This document shows positions 28,600-38,435 of a DNA stretch of 64,000 nt, in pieces (position 1 is the stretch's first letter; every line of letters starts with the position of its first letter). Below the pieces are notes generated by a model. The model ran no database searches, had not been told where the DNA came from, and saw nothing but the letters and a program-made list of their open reading frames with translations. A program made the position numbers and the translations under genes. Origin of the DNA: Streptomyces sp. RB17 (lineage in GTDB: Bacteria; Actinomycetota; Actinomycetes; Streptomycetales; Streptomycetaceae); contig NZ_WEGL01000001.1 in the NCBI RefSeq assembly GCF_009604455.1, positions 992,001-1,056,000 of the forward strand. The letters run 5' to 3'.

Positions 28600-28616
28600 T
28601 GATCGATGATCGATCA
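28600..28616. promoter_or_regulatory. Perfect 17-bp palindrome between gntR and aceE
   Basis: TGATCGATGATCGATCA is a perfect 8+1+8 palindrome about 120 bases upstream of the aceE start, in the aceE promoter region. GntR/FadR-subfamily dimers bind short palindromes of this size. The neighbouring GntR protein is the obvious candidate, but binding has not been shown. Confidence 0.65.
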
Positions 28617-28761
28617 AAGGGTTGAGGCCGAAAACTCCTCGATTGCCAGAAAGTCGGCACGCGGTGCCTTGGGTGATGGCACCGGGTGACGCCGAATGGC
28701 CTTGTTTTCGCAGGTGGGGCGGCGTTTGAGCGGGGGTCCGCTCGACTGAACCAAGCGGGTG

Positions 28762-29385
28762 TCAAGCCCGCGGGGCGCAGCCCAGGACGTGCGCTTTCAC
28801 GATCTCCGGGATGCGGGGGTCCCGCCTCTTGAAGGCGGCCACCAGCTCCTCGTGCTCCTCCGCGTACGACTGCTGGACCGTGCCCAGCCAGCGGATGGAC
28901 AGCGCCGTGAAGACCTCGATGCCCAGGCCCTCCCAGGTGTGCAGCAGCACCGAGTTGTGCGCGGCGCGCACGAGTTCGCGGTGGAAGCCGACGGTGTGGC
29001 GGACCTGGGCGGTGCCGTCGGCCTTGCGGTCGGCCTCGTACAGGGCCAGGACGTGGGGCTCCAGGGCCGAGCAGTCCTCGGCGAGGCGGGCGGCCGCCAG
29101 CTCCGCGGCGATGGCCTCCAGGCCGGCCCGGACGGGGTAGCTCTCCTCCAGGTCGGCCGCGGTCAGGTTCCGTACCCGGACGCCCTTGTTCGGTGCGGAC
29201 TCGATCAGCCGGAGGGACTCCAGCTCCCGCAGGGCCTCGCGGACCGGGGTCTGGCTGACCTCCAGCTCGGTGGCGATCCGGCGCTCCACGATCCGCTCGC
29301 CCGGCTGCCAGCGCCCGCTGACGATTCCCTCCACGATGTGCTCGCGGATCTGTTCGCGCAGCGAGTGGACGACGGGCGCGGTCAT
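28762..29385 (-). CDS. GntR-family regulator, FadR (FCD) subfamily
   Basis: The 207-residue protein has an N-terminal winged helix (residues 7-75; REQIREHIVEGIVSGRWQPG, VSQTPVREALRELESLRLIE) and an all-helical FCD ligand-binding domain. The latter shows DLEESYPVRAGLEAIAAELA and the His-containing VGFHRELVRAAHNSVLLHTW, which in this group bind a metal and an organic acid. It starts with an ATG behind AAGGAG. The position directly upstream of aceE, with a palindrome in between, suggests that it controls pyruvate dehydrogenase in response to a central metabolite. Confidence 0.9.
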   Translation of the reverse strand: MTAPVVHSLREQIREHIVEGIVSGRWQPGERIVERRIATELEVSQTPVREALRELESLRLIESAPNKGVRVRNLTAADLEESYPVRAGLEAIAAELAAARLAEDCSALEPHVLALYEADRKADGTAQVRHTVGFHRELVRAAHNSVLLHTWEGLGIEVFTALSIRWLGTVQQSYAEEHEELVAAFKRRDPRIPEIVKAHVLGCAPRA

Positions 29386-29536
29386 GGGGGCTCCTTAGGG
29401 AGGGCTGACGTTTAGACAATAAGGCCGGTTCGCTCCGCGGGTAGGGCGCGTGGGGTGCTTTCGTGCAGGTGAGACGAGGCGCACATGGACTTTGTGGCGC
29501 ATTCCAGCTCGGTCTCGTCCGTGTTCGGGCGGGTGC

Positions 29537-29580
29537 GGGCGTCTGTGGCTGGTCGCGCAGTTCCCCGCGCCCCTGAAGAG
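29537..29580 (+). repeat. Dispersed intergenic repeat, family B, copy 1
   Basis: The stretch CTGGTCGCGCAGTTCCCCGC followed by GCCCCTGAAG is repeated, in reverse, near 59.85 kb. It shares the CCCGCGCCCC core with family A. It lies between the GntR gene start and the E2 gene. Confidence 0.65.
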
Positions 29581-29583
29581 CGA

Positions 29584-29615
29584 TGCCCTTGCCCGGGACT
29601 TTCCAGGCAAGGGCA
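29584..29615 (-). terminator. Terminator after the E2 gene
   Basis: TGCCCTTGCC and GGCAAGGGCA make a perfect 10-bp stem with a 12-base loop, about 30 bases beyond the E2 stop codon. Confidence 0.7.
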
Positions 29616-29643
29616 CCGATGTGCTGCGCAGGCTGACCGGCGA

Positions 29644-31455
<1,812 letters not shown>

Positions 31456-31516
31456 GGTTTCGGTTGCTCCTTACGAATTGCGGAAGTCTGTGTCGTCGCG
31501 CCCGTGGACCGAAGGC

Positions 31517-32905
31517 TCAGTCGTGGGAGTGCAGGGGCTTGCCGGCCAGGGCCAGGTGGGCCTCGCCGAGCGCCTCGTTCTGCGTCGGGTGGGCGTGGAT
31601 GAGCTGGGCGACCTCGGCCGGCAGCGCCTCCCAGTTGTAGATCAGCTGGGCCTCGCCGACCTGCTCACCCATGCGGTCGCCGACCATGTGGACGCCGACC
31701 ACGGCACCGTCCTTGACCTGGACGAGCTTGATCTCGCCCGCGGTCTTCAGGATCTTGCTCTTGCCGTTGCCCGCCAGGTTGTACTTCAGAGCGACGACCT
31801 TGTCCGCGCCGTAGATCTCCTTGGCCTTGGCCTCGGAGATACCGACGGAGGCGACCTCCGGGTGGCAGTACGTCACCCGCGGGACACCGTCGTAGTCGAT
31901 CGGAACGACCTTCAGACCGGCCAGACGCTCCGCCACCAGGATGCCCTCGGCGAAGCCGACGTGCGCGAGCTGGAGCGTCGGGACGAGGTCGCCGACGGCG
32001 GAGATGGTCGGAACGTTGGTCCGCATGTACTCGTCGACGAGGACGTAACCGCGGTCCATGGCGACCCCGGCCTCCTCGTAGCCCAGGCCCTGCGAGACCG
32101 GGCCGCGGCCGACGGCGACGAGGAGGACCTCGGCCTCGAACTCCTTGCCGTCCGCCAGGGTGACCTTCACGCCGTCCTGGGTGTACTCGGCCTTCTGGAA
32201 GAAGGTGCCGAGGTTGAACTTGATGCCGCGCTTGCGGAACGCGCGCTCGAGAAGCTTCGAGGAGTTCTCGTCCTCGACCGGGACGAGGTGCTTCAGGCCC
32301 TCGATGACCGTGACGTCCGAGCCGAAGGACTTCCACGCCGAGGCGAACTCGACGCCGATGACACCGCCGCCCAGGATGATCGCGGACTTCGGCACGCGGT
32401 CCAGGACGAGGGCGTGGTCGGAGGAGATGATCCGGTTGCCGTCGATCTCCAGGCCCGGCAGCGACTTCGGCACGGAGCCGGTCGCCAGCAGGACGTGGCG
32501 GCCCTGGATGCGCTGGCCGTTCACGTCGACGGAGGTGGGGGAGGACAGGCGACCCGCACCCTCGATGTACGTCACCTTGCGGGACGCGATGAGACCCTGC
32601 AGACCCTTGTACAGGCCCGAGATCACGTCGTCCTTGTACTTGTGGACGGCCGGGACGTCGATGCCCTCGAAGGTCGCCTTGACACCGAACTGCTCGCTCT
32701 CGCGGGCCTGGTCGGCGATCTCGCCCGCGTGGAGCAGGGCCTTGGTGGGGATGCAACCCCGGTGCAGGCAGGTGCCGCCGACCTTGTCCTTCTCGATCAG
32801 GGCGACGTCCAGGCCCAGCTGCGCCCCGCGCAGGGCCGCGGCATAACCACCGCTACCACCGCCGAGGATCACTAGGTCGAAAACGGTGCTGGCGTCGTTC
32901 GCCAC
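31517..32905 (-). CDS. lpdA: Dihydrolipoyl dehydrogenase (E3)
   Basis: This 462-residue flavoprotein reoxidises the dihydrolipoyl arms with NAD+. The FAD motif VILGGGSGGYAAALRGAQLG and the redox disulfide Cys46/Cys51 in GGTCLHRGCIPTK are clear. NAD binding is at AIILGGGVIGVEFASAWKSF. The C-terminal His-Glu pair appears as HAHPTQNEA. I chose the GTG at 32905, behind GGAGG; upstream codons are not conserved. The E2 gene follows after 60 bases, so the two form an operon, probably with the PDH function. Confidence 0.95.
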   Translation of the reverse strand: MANDASTVFDLVILGGGSGGYAAALRGAQLGLDVALIEKDKVGGTCLHRGCIPTKALLHAGEIADQARESEQFGVKATFEGIDVPAVHKYKDDVISGLYKGLQGLIASRKVTYIEGAGRLSSPTSVDVNGQRIQGRHVLLATGSVPKSLPGLEIDGNRIISSDHALVLDRVPKSAIILGGGVIGVEFASAWKSFGSDVTVIEGLKHLVPVEDENSSKLLERAFRKRGIKFNLGTFFQKAEYTQDGVKVTLADGKEFEAEVLLVAVGRGPVSQGLGYEEAGVAMDRGYVLVDEYMRTNVPTISAVGDLVPTLQLAHVGFAEGILVAERLAGLKVVPIDYDGVPRVTYCHPEVASVGISEAKAKEIYGADKVVALKYNLAGNGKSKILKTAGEIKLVQVKDGAVVGVHMVGDRMGEQVGEAQLIYNWEALPAEVAQLIHAHPTQNEALGEAHLALAGKPLHSHD

Positions 32906-33082
32906 GTCACGTCCTCCATGCATGTGCGCCTTGCGCCGATCTCCTGTGACCGGCGGGCGGCTGGTGTCCGGCCGCTTGATGCTTCGGCCCTTCGGTGGGG
33001 GCCCTGTCCTGCCGGGCTCCATCTTTGCACTTGTTCGAGGCGGACGAGACGCCGGGCTGGAGTGTGAGACACCCCACGTACC

Positions 33083-33143
33083 GGCGCCCCGAAGGGGCGC
33101 GGGGCCGTATTCGACATGCGGCTCCGCCGCGTGGGCGCGACCG
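33083..33143 (-). repeat. Dispersed intergenic repeat, family A, copy 2 (reverse)
   Basis: Read on the minus strand it matches copy 1 near 17.3 kb: TCGCGCCCACGCGGCGGAGC, a TGTCGAATA-like middle, CCCCGCGCCCC and a GGGGCGCC arm. It lies between lpdA and pepA. Confidence 0.72.
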
Positions 33144-33199
33144 GCCCCCACGCGGCGAGCTGCGGGACAATCAGCCGAACCGGGCTGTCGGGCGACCCG

Positions 33200-34750
33200 T
33201 TATCCCAGGTCACCCGCGGCCGTGAGCTCAGCCAGACGGACCAGCGTCCGTACCGCGGAACCCGTGCCTCCCTTGGGCGTGTACCCGAACGGCCCACCCT
33301 CGTTGAACGCCGGGCCGGCGATGTCGAGGTGCGCCCAGGTGATCCCCTCGCCCACGAACTCGCGCAGGAAGAGACCGGCGACCAGGCCGCCGCCCATCCG
33401 CTCACCCATGTTCGCGATGTCGGCGACCTGGGACTCCATGCCCTTGCGCAGGTGCTCCGGGAGCGGCATCGGCCAGGCCGGCTCGCCGACCTCCTCCGCC
33501 GCCTCGTGCACCGCGGAGCGGAACGCGTCGTCGTTGGCCATGACACCGAACGTCCGGCTGCCGAGGGCCAGCATCATCGCGCCGGTGAGGGTCGCGACGT
33601 CCACGATCGCGTCCGGGGTCTCCTGCGAGGCCGCCCACAGCGCGTCCGCGAGCACCAGCCGGCCCTCGGCGTCGGTGTTGAGGACCTCCACCGTCTTGCC
33701 GCTGTACATGCGCAGCACGTCACCCGGGCGCACGGCGGAGCCGGACGGCATGTTCTCGGCCAGCGCCAGCCAGCCGGTGACCTTGACCTCCAGGCCGAGA
33801 CGCGCGGCGGCGACGACGGCGGCGAACACGGCGGCGGCACCGCTCATGTCGCACTTCATCGTCTCGTTGTGCCCGGCCGGCTTCAGCGAGATGCCGCCCG
33901 AGTCGTAGGTGATGCCCTTGCCGACGAAGGCGAGGTGCTTGTCCGCCTTCGGGTGGGAGTACGACAGCTTCACCAGGCGCGGCGTGGCCGACGAGCCGCT
34001 GCCGACGCCCAGGATGCCGCCGTAGCCGCCCTTGGCCAGGGCCTTGTCGTCGAGCACCTGCACCTTGATGCCGTGCTCCTTCGCCGCGGCCTGCGCGATG
34101 CCGGCGAAGTCGGCGGGGGTGAGGTCGTTCGGCGGGGTGTTGATCAGGTCGCGGGCGCGGTTCAGCTCCTCGGCGACGGCGACGGCGCGGGCGACGGCCC
34201 CCTTGTGGGCGGCGTCGCGCGGCTTGCCGCCGAGCAGCGCGGCCTCGGCCAGCGGCGCCTTGCCGTTCTTGGCCTTGGCGTCCTTGCCGTTGCCGTTCTC
34301 CTTGTAGACGTCGAAGGAGTACGCGCCGAGCAGGATGCCCTCGGCGATCGCGCCGAGGGCGCCGGGGCTGTCGACCGGCAGCGCGAACGCGGCCTTCTTG
34401 GAGCCGGCGAGCGCGCGGGCGGCCACGCCGGCGGCCCTGCGCAGCGCCTCGGCGTCGTAGCCCCCGTCGCCCTCGTCCTCGCTCTTGGCGTCCGGCTCCG
34501 CGCCGAGGCCGACCGCCACGACGATCGGTGCCTTGAAGCCGGCCGGAGCGGGCAGCTTCGTCAGCTCGCCCTCGGCACCCGAGGCGCCGAGGGTCTCCAG
34601 GACGCCGGCCAGCTTGCCGTCGTACGCCTTGTCCACGGCCTCGGCGCCCGGCGTTACCACGGGGCCCTTGGTGCCCTTGGCGACACCGATCACGATCGCG
34701 TCGGCCCGCAGGCCGGGCGCCGCTGCGGTGCTGAGAGTCAGAGCAGTCAC
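33200..34750 (-). CDS. pepA: Leucyl aminopeptidase (M17)
   Basis: This 516-residue M17 zinc/manganese aminopeptidase trims N-terminal residues from peptides. The N-terminal alpha/beta domain has a typical low-complexity Asp/Lys-rich insertion (residues 60-170 region). The catalytic domain shows FVGKGITYDSGGISLKP (metal ligand Lys and Asp), KCDMSGAAAVF, and the signature NTDAEGRLVLADAL with Asp and Glu ligands and the active-site Arg. The GTG at 34750 begins VTALTLSTAAAPGLRADAIV. It is read after lpdA on the same strand, but a repeat and about 290 bases separate them. Its PDH link is only positional. Confidence 0.94.
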   Translation of the reverse strand: MTALTLSTAAAPGLRADAIVIGVAKGTKGPVVTPGAEAVDKAYDGKLAGVLETLGASGAEGELTKLPAPAGFKAPIVVAVGLGAEPDAKSEDEGDGGYDAEALRRAAGVAARALAGSKKAAFALPVDSPGALGAIAEGILLGAYSFDVYKENGNGKDAKAKNGKAPLAEAALLGGKPRDAAHKGAVARAVAVAEELNRARDLINTPPNDLTPADFAGIAQAAAKEHGIKVQVLDDKALAKGGYGGILGVGSGSSATPRLVKLSYSHPKADKHLAFVGKGITYDSGGISLKPAGHNETMKCDMSGAAAVFAAVVAAARLGLEVKVTGWLALAENMPSGSAVRPGDVLRMYSGKTVEVLNTDAEGRLVLADALWAASQETPDAIVDVATLTGAMMLALGSRTFGVMANDDAFRSAVHEAAEEVGEPAWPMPLPEHLRKGMESQVADIANMGERMGGGLVAGLFLREFVGEGITWAHLDIAGPAFNEGGPFGYTPKGGTGSAVRTLVRLAELTAAGDLG

Positions 34751-35189
34751 GGTGGTGAAATCTCGCTTCCGATGTGAAGTTGCTGTGGCCGAAGTGGGGT
34801 GGGTCGACCGGGCCCGAGAGCCGACCCTAGGTCCATGCCTGGGCGAAGGTGGCAACCGGGGCCTTCACCCTGTCGGCGAACACCCGGGACGAGACTACGC
34901 GCGTGTGCGCGTCCGCTCATTCCTGCGGGCGTTCACCTGTGCGTGGCGTCATGGTCACTTCCGCCGTTGCCGAGAGCGTCGGCTGTTCTCGGTGATCCGG
35001 GCATTACGGCCCGGACGGTCCGTCGCATCACCAAAGTGTGAGGGCTTCGAGTGGAGTGCGGTCTCTCACTTCCTCCCGTCGCTGGTGCGGCAGGGTTGCG
35101 CGACCTGCCCGCCCCGGCCCGGCCTGGCGGCCGGGTCGGGTGAGGGCGCGGAGCGCCGCCGTGCACTGTGCGGTGCCCGGCACGGGTGC
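34751..35189. other. Interval without a convincing gene
   Basis: The 439 bases between pepA and the RDD-protein gene hold the pepA promoter region. No ORF in them has both a ribosome site and a plausible product. The left part is only moderately GC-rich. The right part is a GC-rich run after the RDD-gene stop with small stems but no clear terminator. No repeat from the dispersed families was found in it. Confidence 0.5.
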
Positions 35190-35798
35190 TCACCCCTGGG
35201 GCACGCTGCCCACCGGGCTGGAGTGCGCCCGCTGAAAGGCGCCCACGACCGAGGTGCCGGCCAGCCGGTCGGCGAGGGAACGGCGGCCGGGGAAGACCAC
35301 CGTGAGCGCGTTGACCACGAACAGCACCACCGCGAGGGCCCACACCAGCAGCGACAGTCCGAACTGCGCCTCGATCAGCAGCACACAGGCCAGCGCGTAC
35401 ACCGCGACGTCGGCGGCGGTGGTGACGGCGGCGCGGCGCAGGGCGTGCCGGGACAGCCGCGGGGTGACGCGCAGGCCGAGCAGGCCCTTGCCGAGGGTGC
35501 GGCCGAGCAGCGCGATGCAGGCCCACTGGTAGAGGAACGTGACGACGACCAGCGCGCCGAAGGCCTCCTCGACGTCCAGGATCACCTTGTCCCACAGGGA
35601 CAGACCGAGGTGTTCGGAGGCGCCTATGACGTCACCGCGCGAGGTCACGAGATCGAGACCGCCCTTGGTGGCCAACTCCGGTACGTCGGTCACCAGGGCG
35701 GTGATCCTGTGGAACGTCAGGATCGCCAGCAGTGCGGCCGCGGCCGCCACGAGCGCGAAGTCTATGAACCAGGCCAGGGCACGGCGCAGCCTCAGCAC
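35190..35798 (-). CDS. RDD-family membrane protein
   Basis: This 202-residue RDD protein has its domain starting almost at the N-terminus: LRRALAWFIDFALVAAAAAL (first helix), a periplasmic-side loop, VVVTFLYQWACIALLGRTLG then KGLLGLRVTP, and two more helices near residues 120-165. The late SLADRLAGTSVV completes the family pattern. I prefer the GTG at 35798, behind a GGGGGGA ribosome site; a GTG six codons upstream is possible. It lies 48 bases from cobS on the same strand, so the two are probably cotranscribed. Confidence 0.82.
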   Translation of the reverse strand: MLRLRRALAWFIDFALVAAAAALLAILTFHRITALVTDVPELATKGGLDLVTSRGDVIGASEHLGLSLWDKVILDVEEAFGALVVVTFLYQWACIALLGRTLGKGLLGLRVTPRLSRHALRRAAVTTAADVAVYALACVLLIEAQFGLSLLVWALAVVLFVVNALTVVFPGRRSLADRLAGTSVVGAFQRAHSSPVGSVPQG

Positions 35799-35846
35799 GG
35801 AATCCCCCCGAATCACAACGCTCTTGTCCGTGTACGGCCCCGAAGC

Positions 35847-36632
35847 CTAACGGCCGAGGGAGAGCACCACGAGAGCAGTTGTCGCCGCCGTCTCCGCCAA
35901 CGCGCCGAAGACGTCCCCGGTGACTCCGCCGAAGCGGCTCACGCAACGGCGCAGCAGGAGTTCGGCCACGCTTAGGGACAGCAGGACCGCTGCCGCCGTG
36001 CGTACGGCGACGTACGGGCCGAGGGCCGTCCCCCAGGCCGCCGCACCGATCGTGCAGACCGCCGTGACGGCCAGCGCGCCCGGTACCGGCACCACCCCGG
36101 CGACCGCCGCCCCCAGCCCCTCCGGGCGGGCGGCCGGCACGCCGGTGCGGGCGGCCAGGGTGAGGGCGAGGCGGGCCGTGACCGCCGCGACGACGGCCGC
36201 CAGGGCACCCCGGGTCCAGGAGTCGCCGTACAGCTGGGCGAGGACGGCGGCCTGGGCCAGGAGCACCAGGACCAGGGTGAGGACGCCGAACGGGCCGATG
36301 TCCGACTGCTTCATGATCCGCAGCGCGTCCTCAGCGGGCTTGCCGCTGCCCAGACCGTCGGCGGTGTCGGCGAGGCCGTCGAGGTGCAGCCCTCGGGTCA
36401 GGGCGGCGGGTACGGCGACGGAGGCGACGGCGGCGAGCAGCGGGCCGGCACCCAGGAGGAGCAGCAGCAGCCCGAGTCCGGCCGCGCAGAGGCCCACGAC
36501 CAGTCCGGCGACCGGGGCGTTCAGCATCCCGCCGCGTGCGGCCTCGCGGTCCCAGCGGTGCACCCGGACGGGCAGCACGGTGAGGGTGCCGAAGGCGAAG
36601 CGGAGGCCGTGCAGCGGCGAGGACTTGAGCAC
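35847..36632 (-). CDS. cobS: Adenosylcobinamide-GDP ribazoletransferase (cobalamin-5'-phosphate synthase)
   Basis: This 261-residue integral membrane enzyme joins adenosylcobinamide-GDP with alpha-ribazole (phosphate) in the last steps of vitamin B12 assembly. The family motif HLDGLADTADGLGSGK is intact, with SDIGPFGVLTLVLV following and the late RFGGVTGDVFGALAE. At least six hydrophobic helices are predicted. The GTG at 36632 is the start. cobT and cobU lie 4-7 kb away on the same strand, interleaved with unrelated membrane genes. Confidence 0.93.
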   Translation of the reverse strand: MLKSSPLHGLRFAFGTLTVLPVRVHRWDREAARGGMLNAPVAGLVVGLCAAGLGLLLLLLGAGPLLAAVASVAVPAALTRGLHLDGLADTADGLGSGKPAEDALRIMKQSDIGPFGVLTLVLVLLAQAAVLAQLYGDSWTRGALAAVVAAVTARLALTLAARTGVPAARPEGLGAAVAGVVPVPGALAVTAVCTIGAAAWGTALGPYVAVRTAAAVLLSLSVAELLLRRCVSRFGGVTGDVFGALAETAATTALVVLSLGR

Positions 36633-36692
36633 CGGCGCAGGTTACCCGGCGGTCGCGGGGCCGCATTCCACCCCCGGGGATAAGGTGCGCAT

Positions 36693-37457
36693 ATGGGGCA
36701 CTGGTGGGTACGGAACATCGTCGAACCGGGCAAGCTCCCACTGCTGCTCGCCCTCGCCGCCTTCCTGCTCACCTTCGTCGTCACCCGGGTGATCACCCGG
36801 CTGATCCGGGCCGGCAAGGGCCCCTTCGGCAACGTCAGGGCGGGCGGGCTGCACATCCACCACGTCGTCCCCGGGGTCGTCCTCACCGTCGTCGGCGGGT
36901 TCGGCGCGGTCGCCAGCGACCGGCACGGCGCGGGCGGTGCCGTCGCCGCCGTGGTGTTCGGCATGGGGGTCGGACTGGTGCTGGACGAGTTCGCGCTGAT
37001 CCTGCATCTGGACGACGTCTACTGGACCGAGGAGGGCCGCAAGAGCGTCGAGGTCGTCGTGCTCACCGCCGCGCTCGTCGGGCTGCTGCTCGCCGGGTTC
37101 GCCCCCTTCGGCGTCAACGACCTGTCCGCGCAGGAACTGCAGGACCGCGGCGGTGCCCTCAGCACCATCGCCCTGAACTTCCTCTTCGCCCTCGTCGCGC
37201 TGAGCAAGGGCAAGGCGCGCATCGCGGTCTTCGGGGCGATCGTGCCGCTGGTCGCGCTGGTCGGCGCGCTACGACTGGCCCGCCCCGGCTCCGCGTGGTC
37301 CCGCCGCTTCTACGGCCGCCGCCCCCGCGCCCGCGCCAAGGCCGTCCTGCGCGCCTACCACCACGACCGCCGCTGGGCCCGGCGGACCCGCGCCGTTCAG
37401 GACTGGATCGGTGGCAGGCCCGATCCGCGGCCGGCCCGGTTGCCGGACCGCCGTTGA
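36693..37457 (+). CDS. Integral membrane protein of unknown function (HIHH motif)
   Basis: The 254-residue protein has about six hydrophobic helices. Conserved-looking polar spots are GGLHIHHVVPGVVLTVVGGF after the first helix and FALILHLDDVYWTEEGRKSV in a loop; the clustered His and Asp residues could bind a metal. A basic tail after residue 210 is partly encoded by the 125-bp tandem repeat (residues 228-254), so the last 27 residues were probably shaped by duplication. It is divergent from cobS and converges with the rhomboid-like gene. I do not recognise a function. Confidence 0.7.
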   Translation: MGHWWVRNIVEPGKLPLLLALAAFLLTFVVTRVITRLIRAGKGPFGNVRAGGLHIHHVVPGVVLTVVGGFGAVASDRHGAGGAVAAVVFGMGVGLVLDEFALILHLDDVYWTEEGRKSVEVVVLTAALVGLLLAGFAPFGVNDLSAQELQDRGGALSTIALNFLFALVALSKGKARIAVFGAIVPLVALVGALRLARPGSAWSRRFYGRRPRARAKAVLRAYHHDRRWARRTRAVQDWIGGRPDPRPARLPDRR

Positions 37458-37712
37458 ACGCGCCCGCGCCGGGGCCGTCCTGGGTGCGTACTGGCACCTG
37501 GGCCGGGTGGACCCGCGCCGTTCAGGACTGGATCGGTGGCAGGCCCGATCCGCGGCCGGCCCGGTTGCCGGACCGCCGTTGAACGCGCCCGCGCCGGGGC
37601 CGTCCTGGGTGCGTACTGGCACCTGGGCCGGGTGGAGCCGCGTCGTTCAGGACTGGATCGGTGGCAGGCCCGATCCGCGGCCGGCCCGGTTGCCGGACCG
37701 CCGTTGAACGCG
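37373..37712. repeat. 125-bp tandem repeat at the ends of two convergent genes
   Basis: About 2.7 copies with a period of 125 bp (for example ACCCGCGCC at 37386 and 37511 and the variant at 37636). Copies are almost identical. Each carries both the TGA that ends the plus-strand membrane gene (37457, 37582, 37707) and the TGA used by the minus-strand rhomboid-like gene (37397, 37522, 37647). Since 125 is not a multiple of three, read-through of the first stop would not give a long repeat protein. Confidence 0.9.
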
Positions 37713-38411
37713 GCGCGCCAGGCGGCCGTACGGGTGGCGTGTCCGCAGCCGCAGCCCGTGGCCGTAGCGGTGCCGCACCGCCGCCGCGAGGCAGATCAGC
37801 CCCACGGCCATCAGCGCGGCCAGATGCTCCTTGCCCGCCAGGTTCTGCTTGACCAGCACCTCGGCGACCATCGCCAGGGTCACCGCGCCCGAGGTGACGT
37901 ACGCGCCGTAGCGCCAGCTCGCGTACACGGCGAGCCCCACCACGGCCGCCGACGGACCGGTGTCGACCACCTGCGCGTCCGTCCACGGCAGCCCGAACGG
38001 GGCGTGCGCACCGAGCGAGATGCCGACGCGCGCGTAGAGAGTTCCGGCGAGCGTGGCGGCGTACGCGATGACCAGGGTCCGCCACCAGCCGATGCAGATC
38101 TCGGCGATCCCGAACACCAGCAGGATCTGCGCCAGCGCGCCCCACACCGGCAGGTCCAGCGCCGGCACGAAGAGGGAGAGGGGCGTGCGCAGCACGGCCA
38201 GCCACAGCGGGTCCTCGGCCCGTACGGCGCCCACGTCCTGCACGAACTGATAGCCCCACGGCCGGTTCTGCACGTACTGCAGCAGGGCCGTCAGACACAC
38301 CGCGCCGAGCGTCATCGGGACCGCCCGCAGGTGCCGCTTCGGCAGGGCCGACCGTACGGTGACGTACAGCAGCCCCCACTCCTCACGGGCCCAGCGGGCG
38401 AGCGCTCTCAT
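37647..38411 (-). CDS. Rhomboid-like membrane protein
   Basis: The 254-residue protein has about six membrane helices. The segment DTGPSAAVVGLAVYASWRYG has the G-P-S-A shape of the rhomboid active-site helix (Ser154). A later helix EHLAALMAVGL (His196) fits the catalytic His, so intramembrane protease activity is possible. The match is remote, and non-protease rhomboid-like proteins exist. The last ~21 residues come from the 125-bp tandem repeat and are basic. The ATG at 38411 is the start. It is probably cotranscribed after the MprF-like gene, 24 bases away. Confidence 0.72.
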   Translation of the reverse strand: MRALARWAREEWGLLYVTVRSALPKRHLRAVPMTLGAVCLTALLQYVQNRPWGYQFVQDVGAVRAEDPLWLAVLRTPLSLFVPALDLPVWGALAQILLVFGIAEICIGWWRTLVIAYAATLAGTLYARVGISLGAHAPFGLPWTDAQVVDTGPSAAVVGLAVYASWRYGAYVTSGAVTLAMVAEVLVKQNLAGKEHLAALMAVGLICLAAAVRHRYGHGLRLRTRHPYGRLARRVQRRSGNRAGRGSGLPPIQS

Positions 38412-38435
38412 CAGACGATCCTCATCGGCCGTTGC

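Noticed and set aside
34751..35189. Coding gene in the gap after pepA
   Set aside because: Open frames there are shadows or lack ribosome sites and recognisable products.
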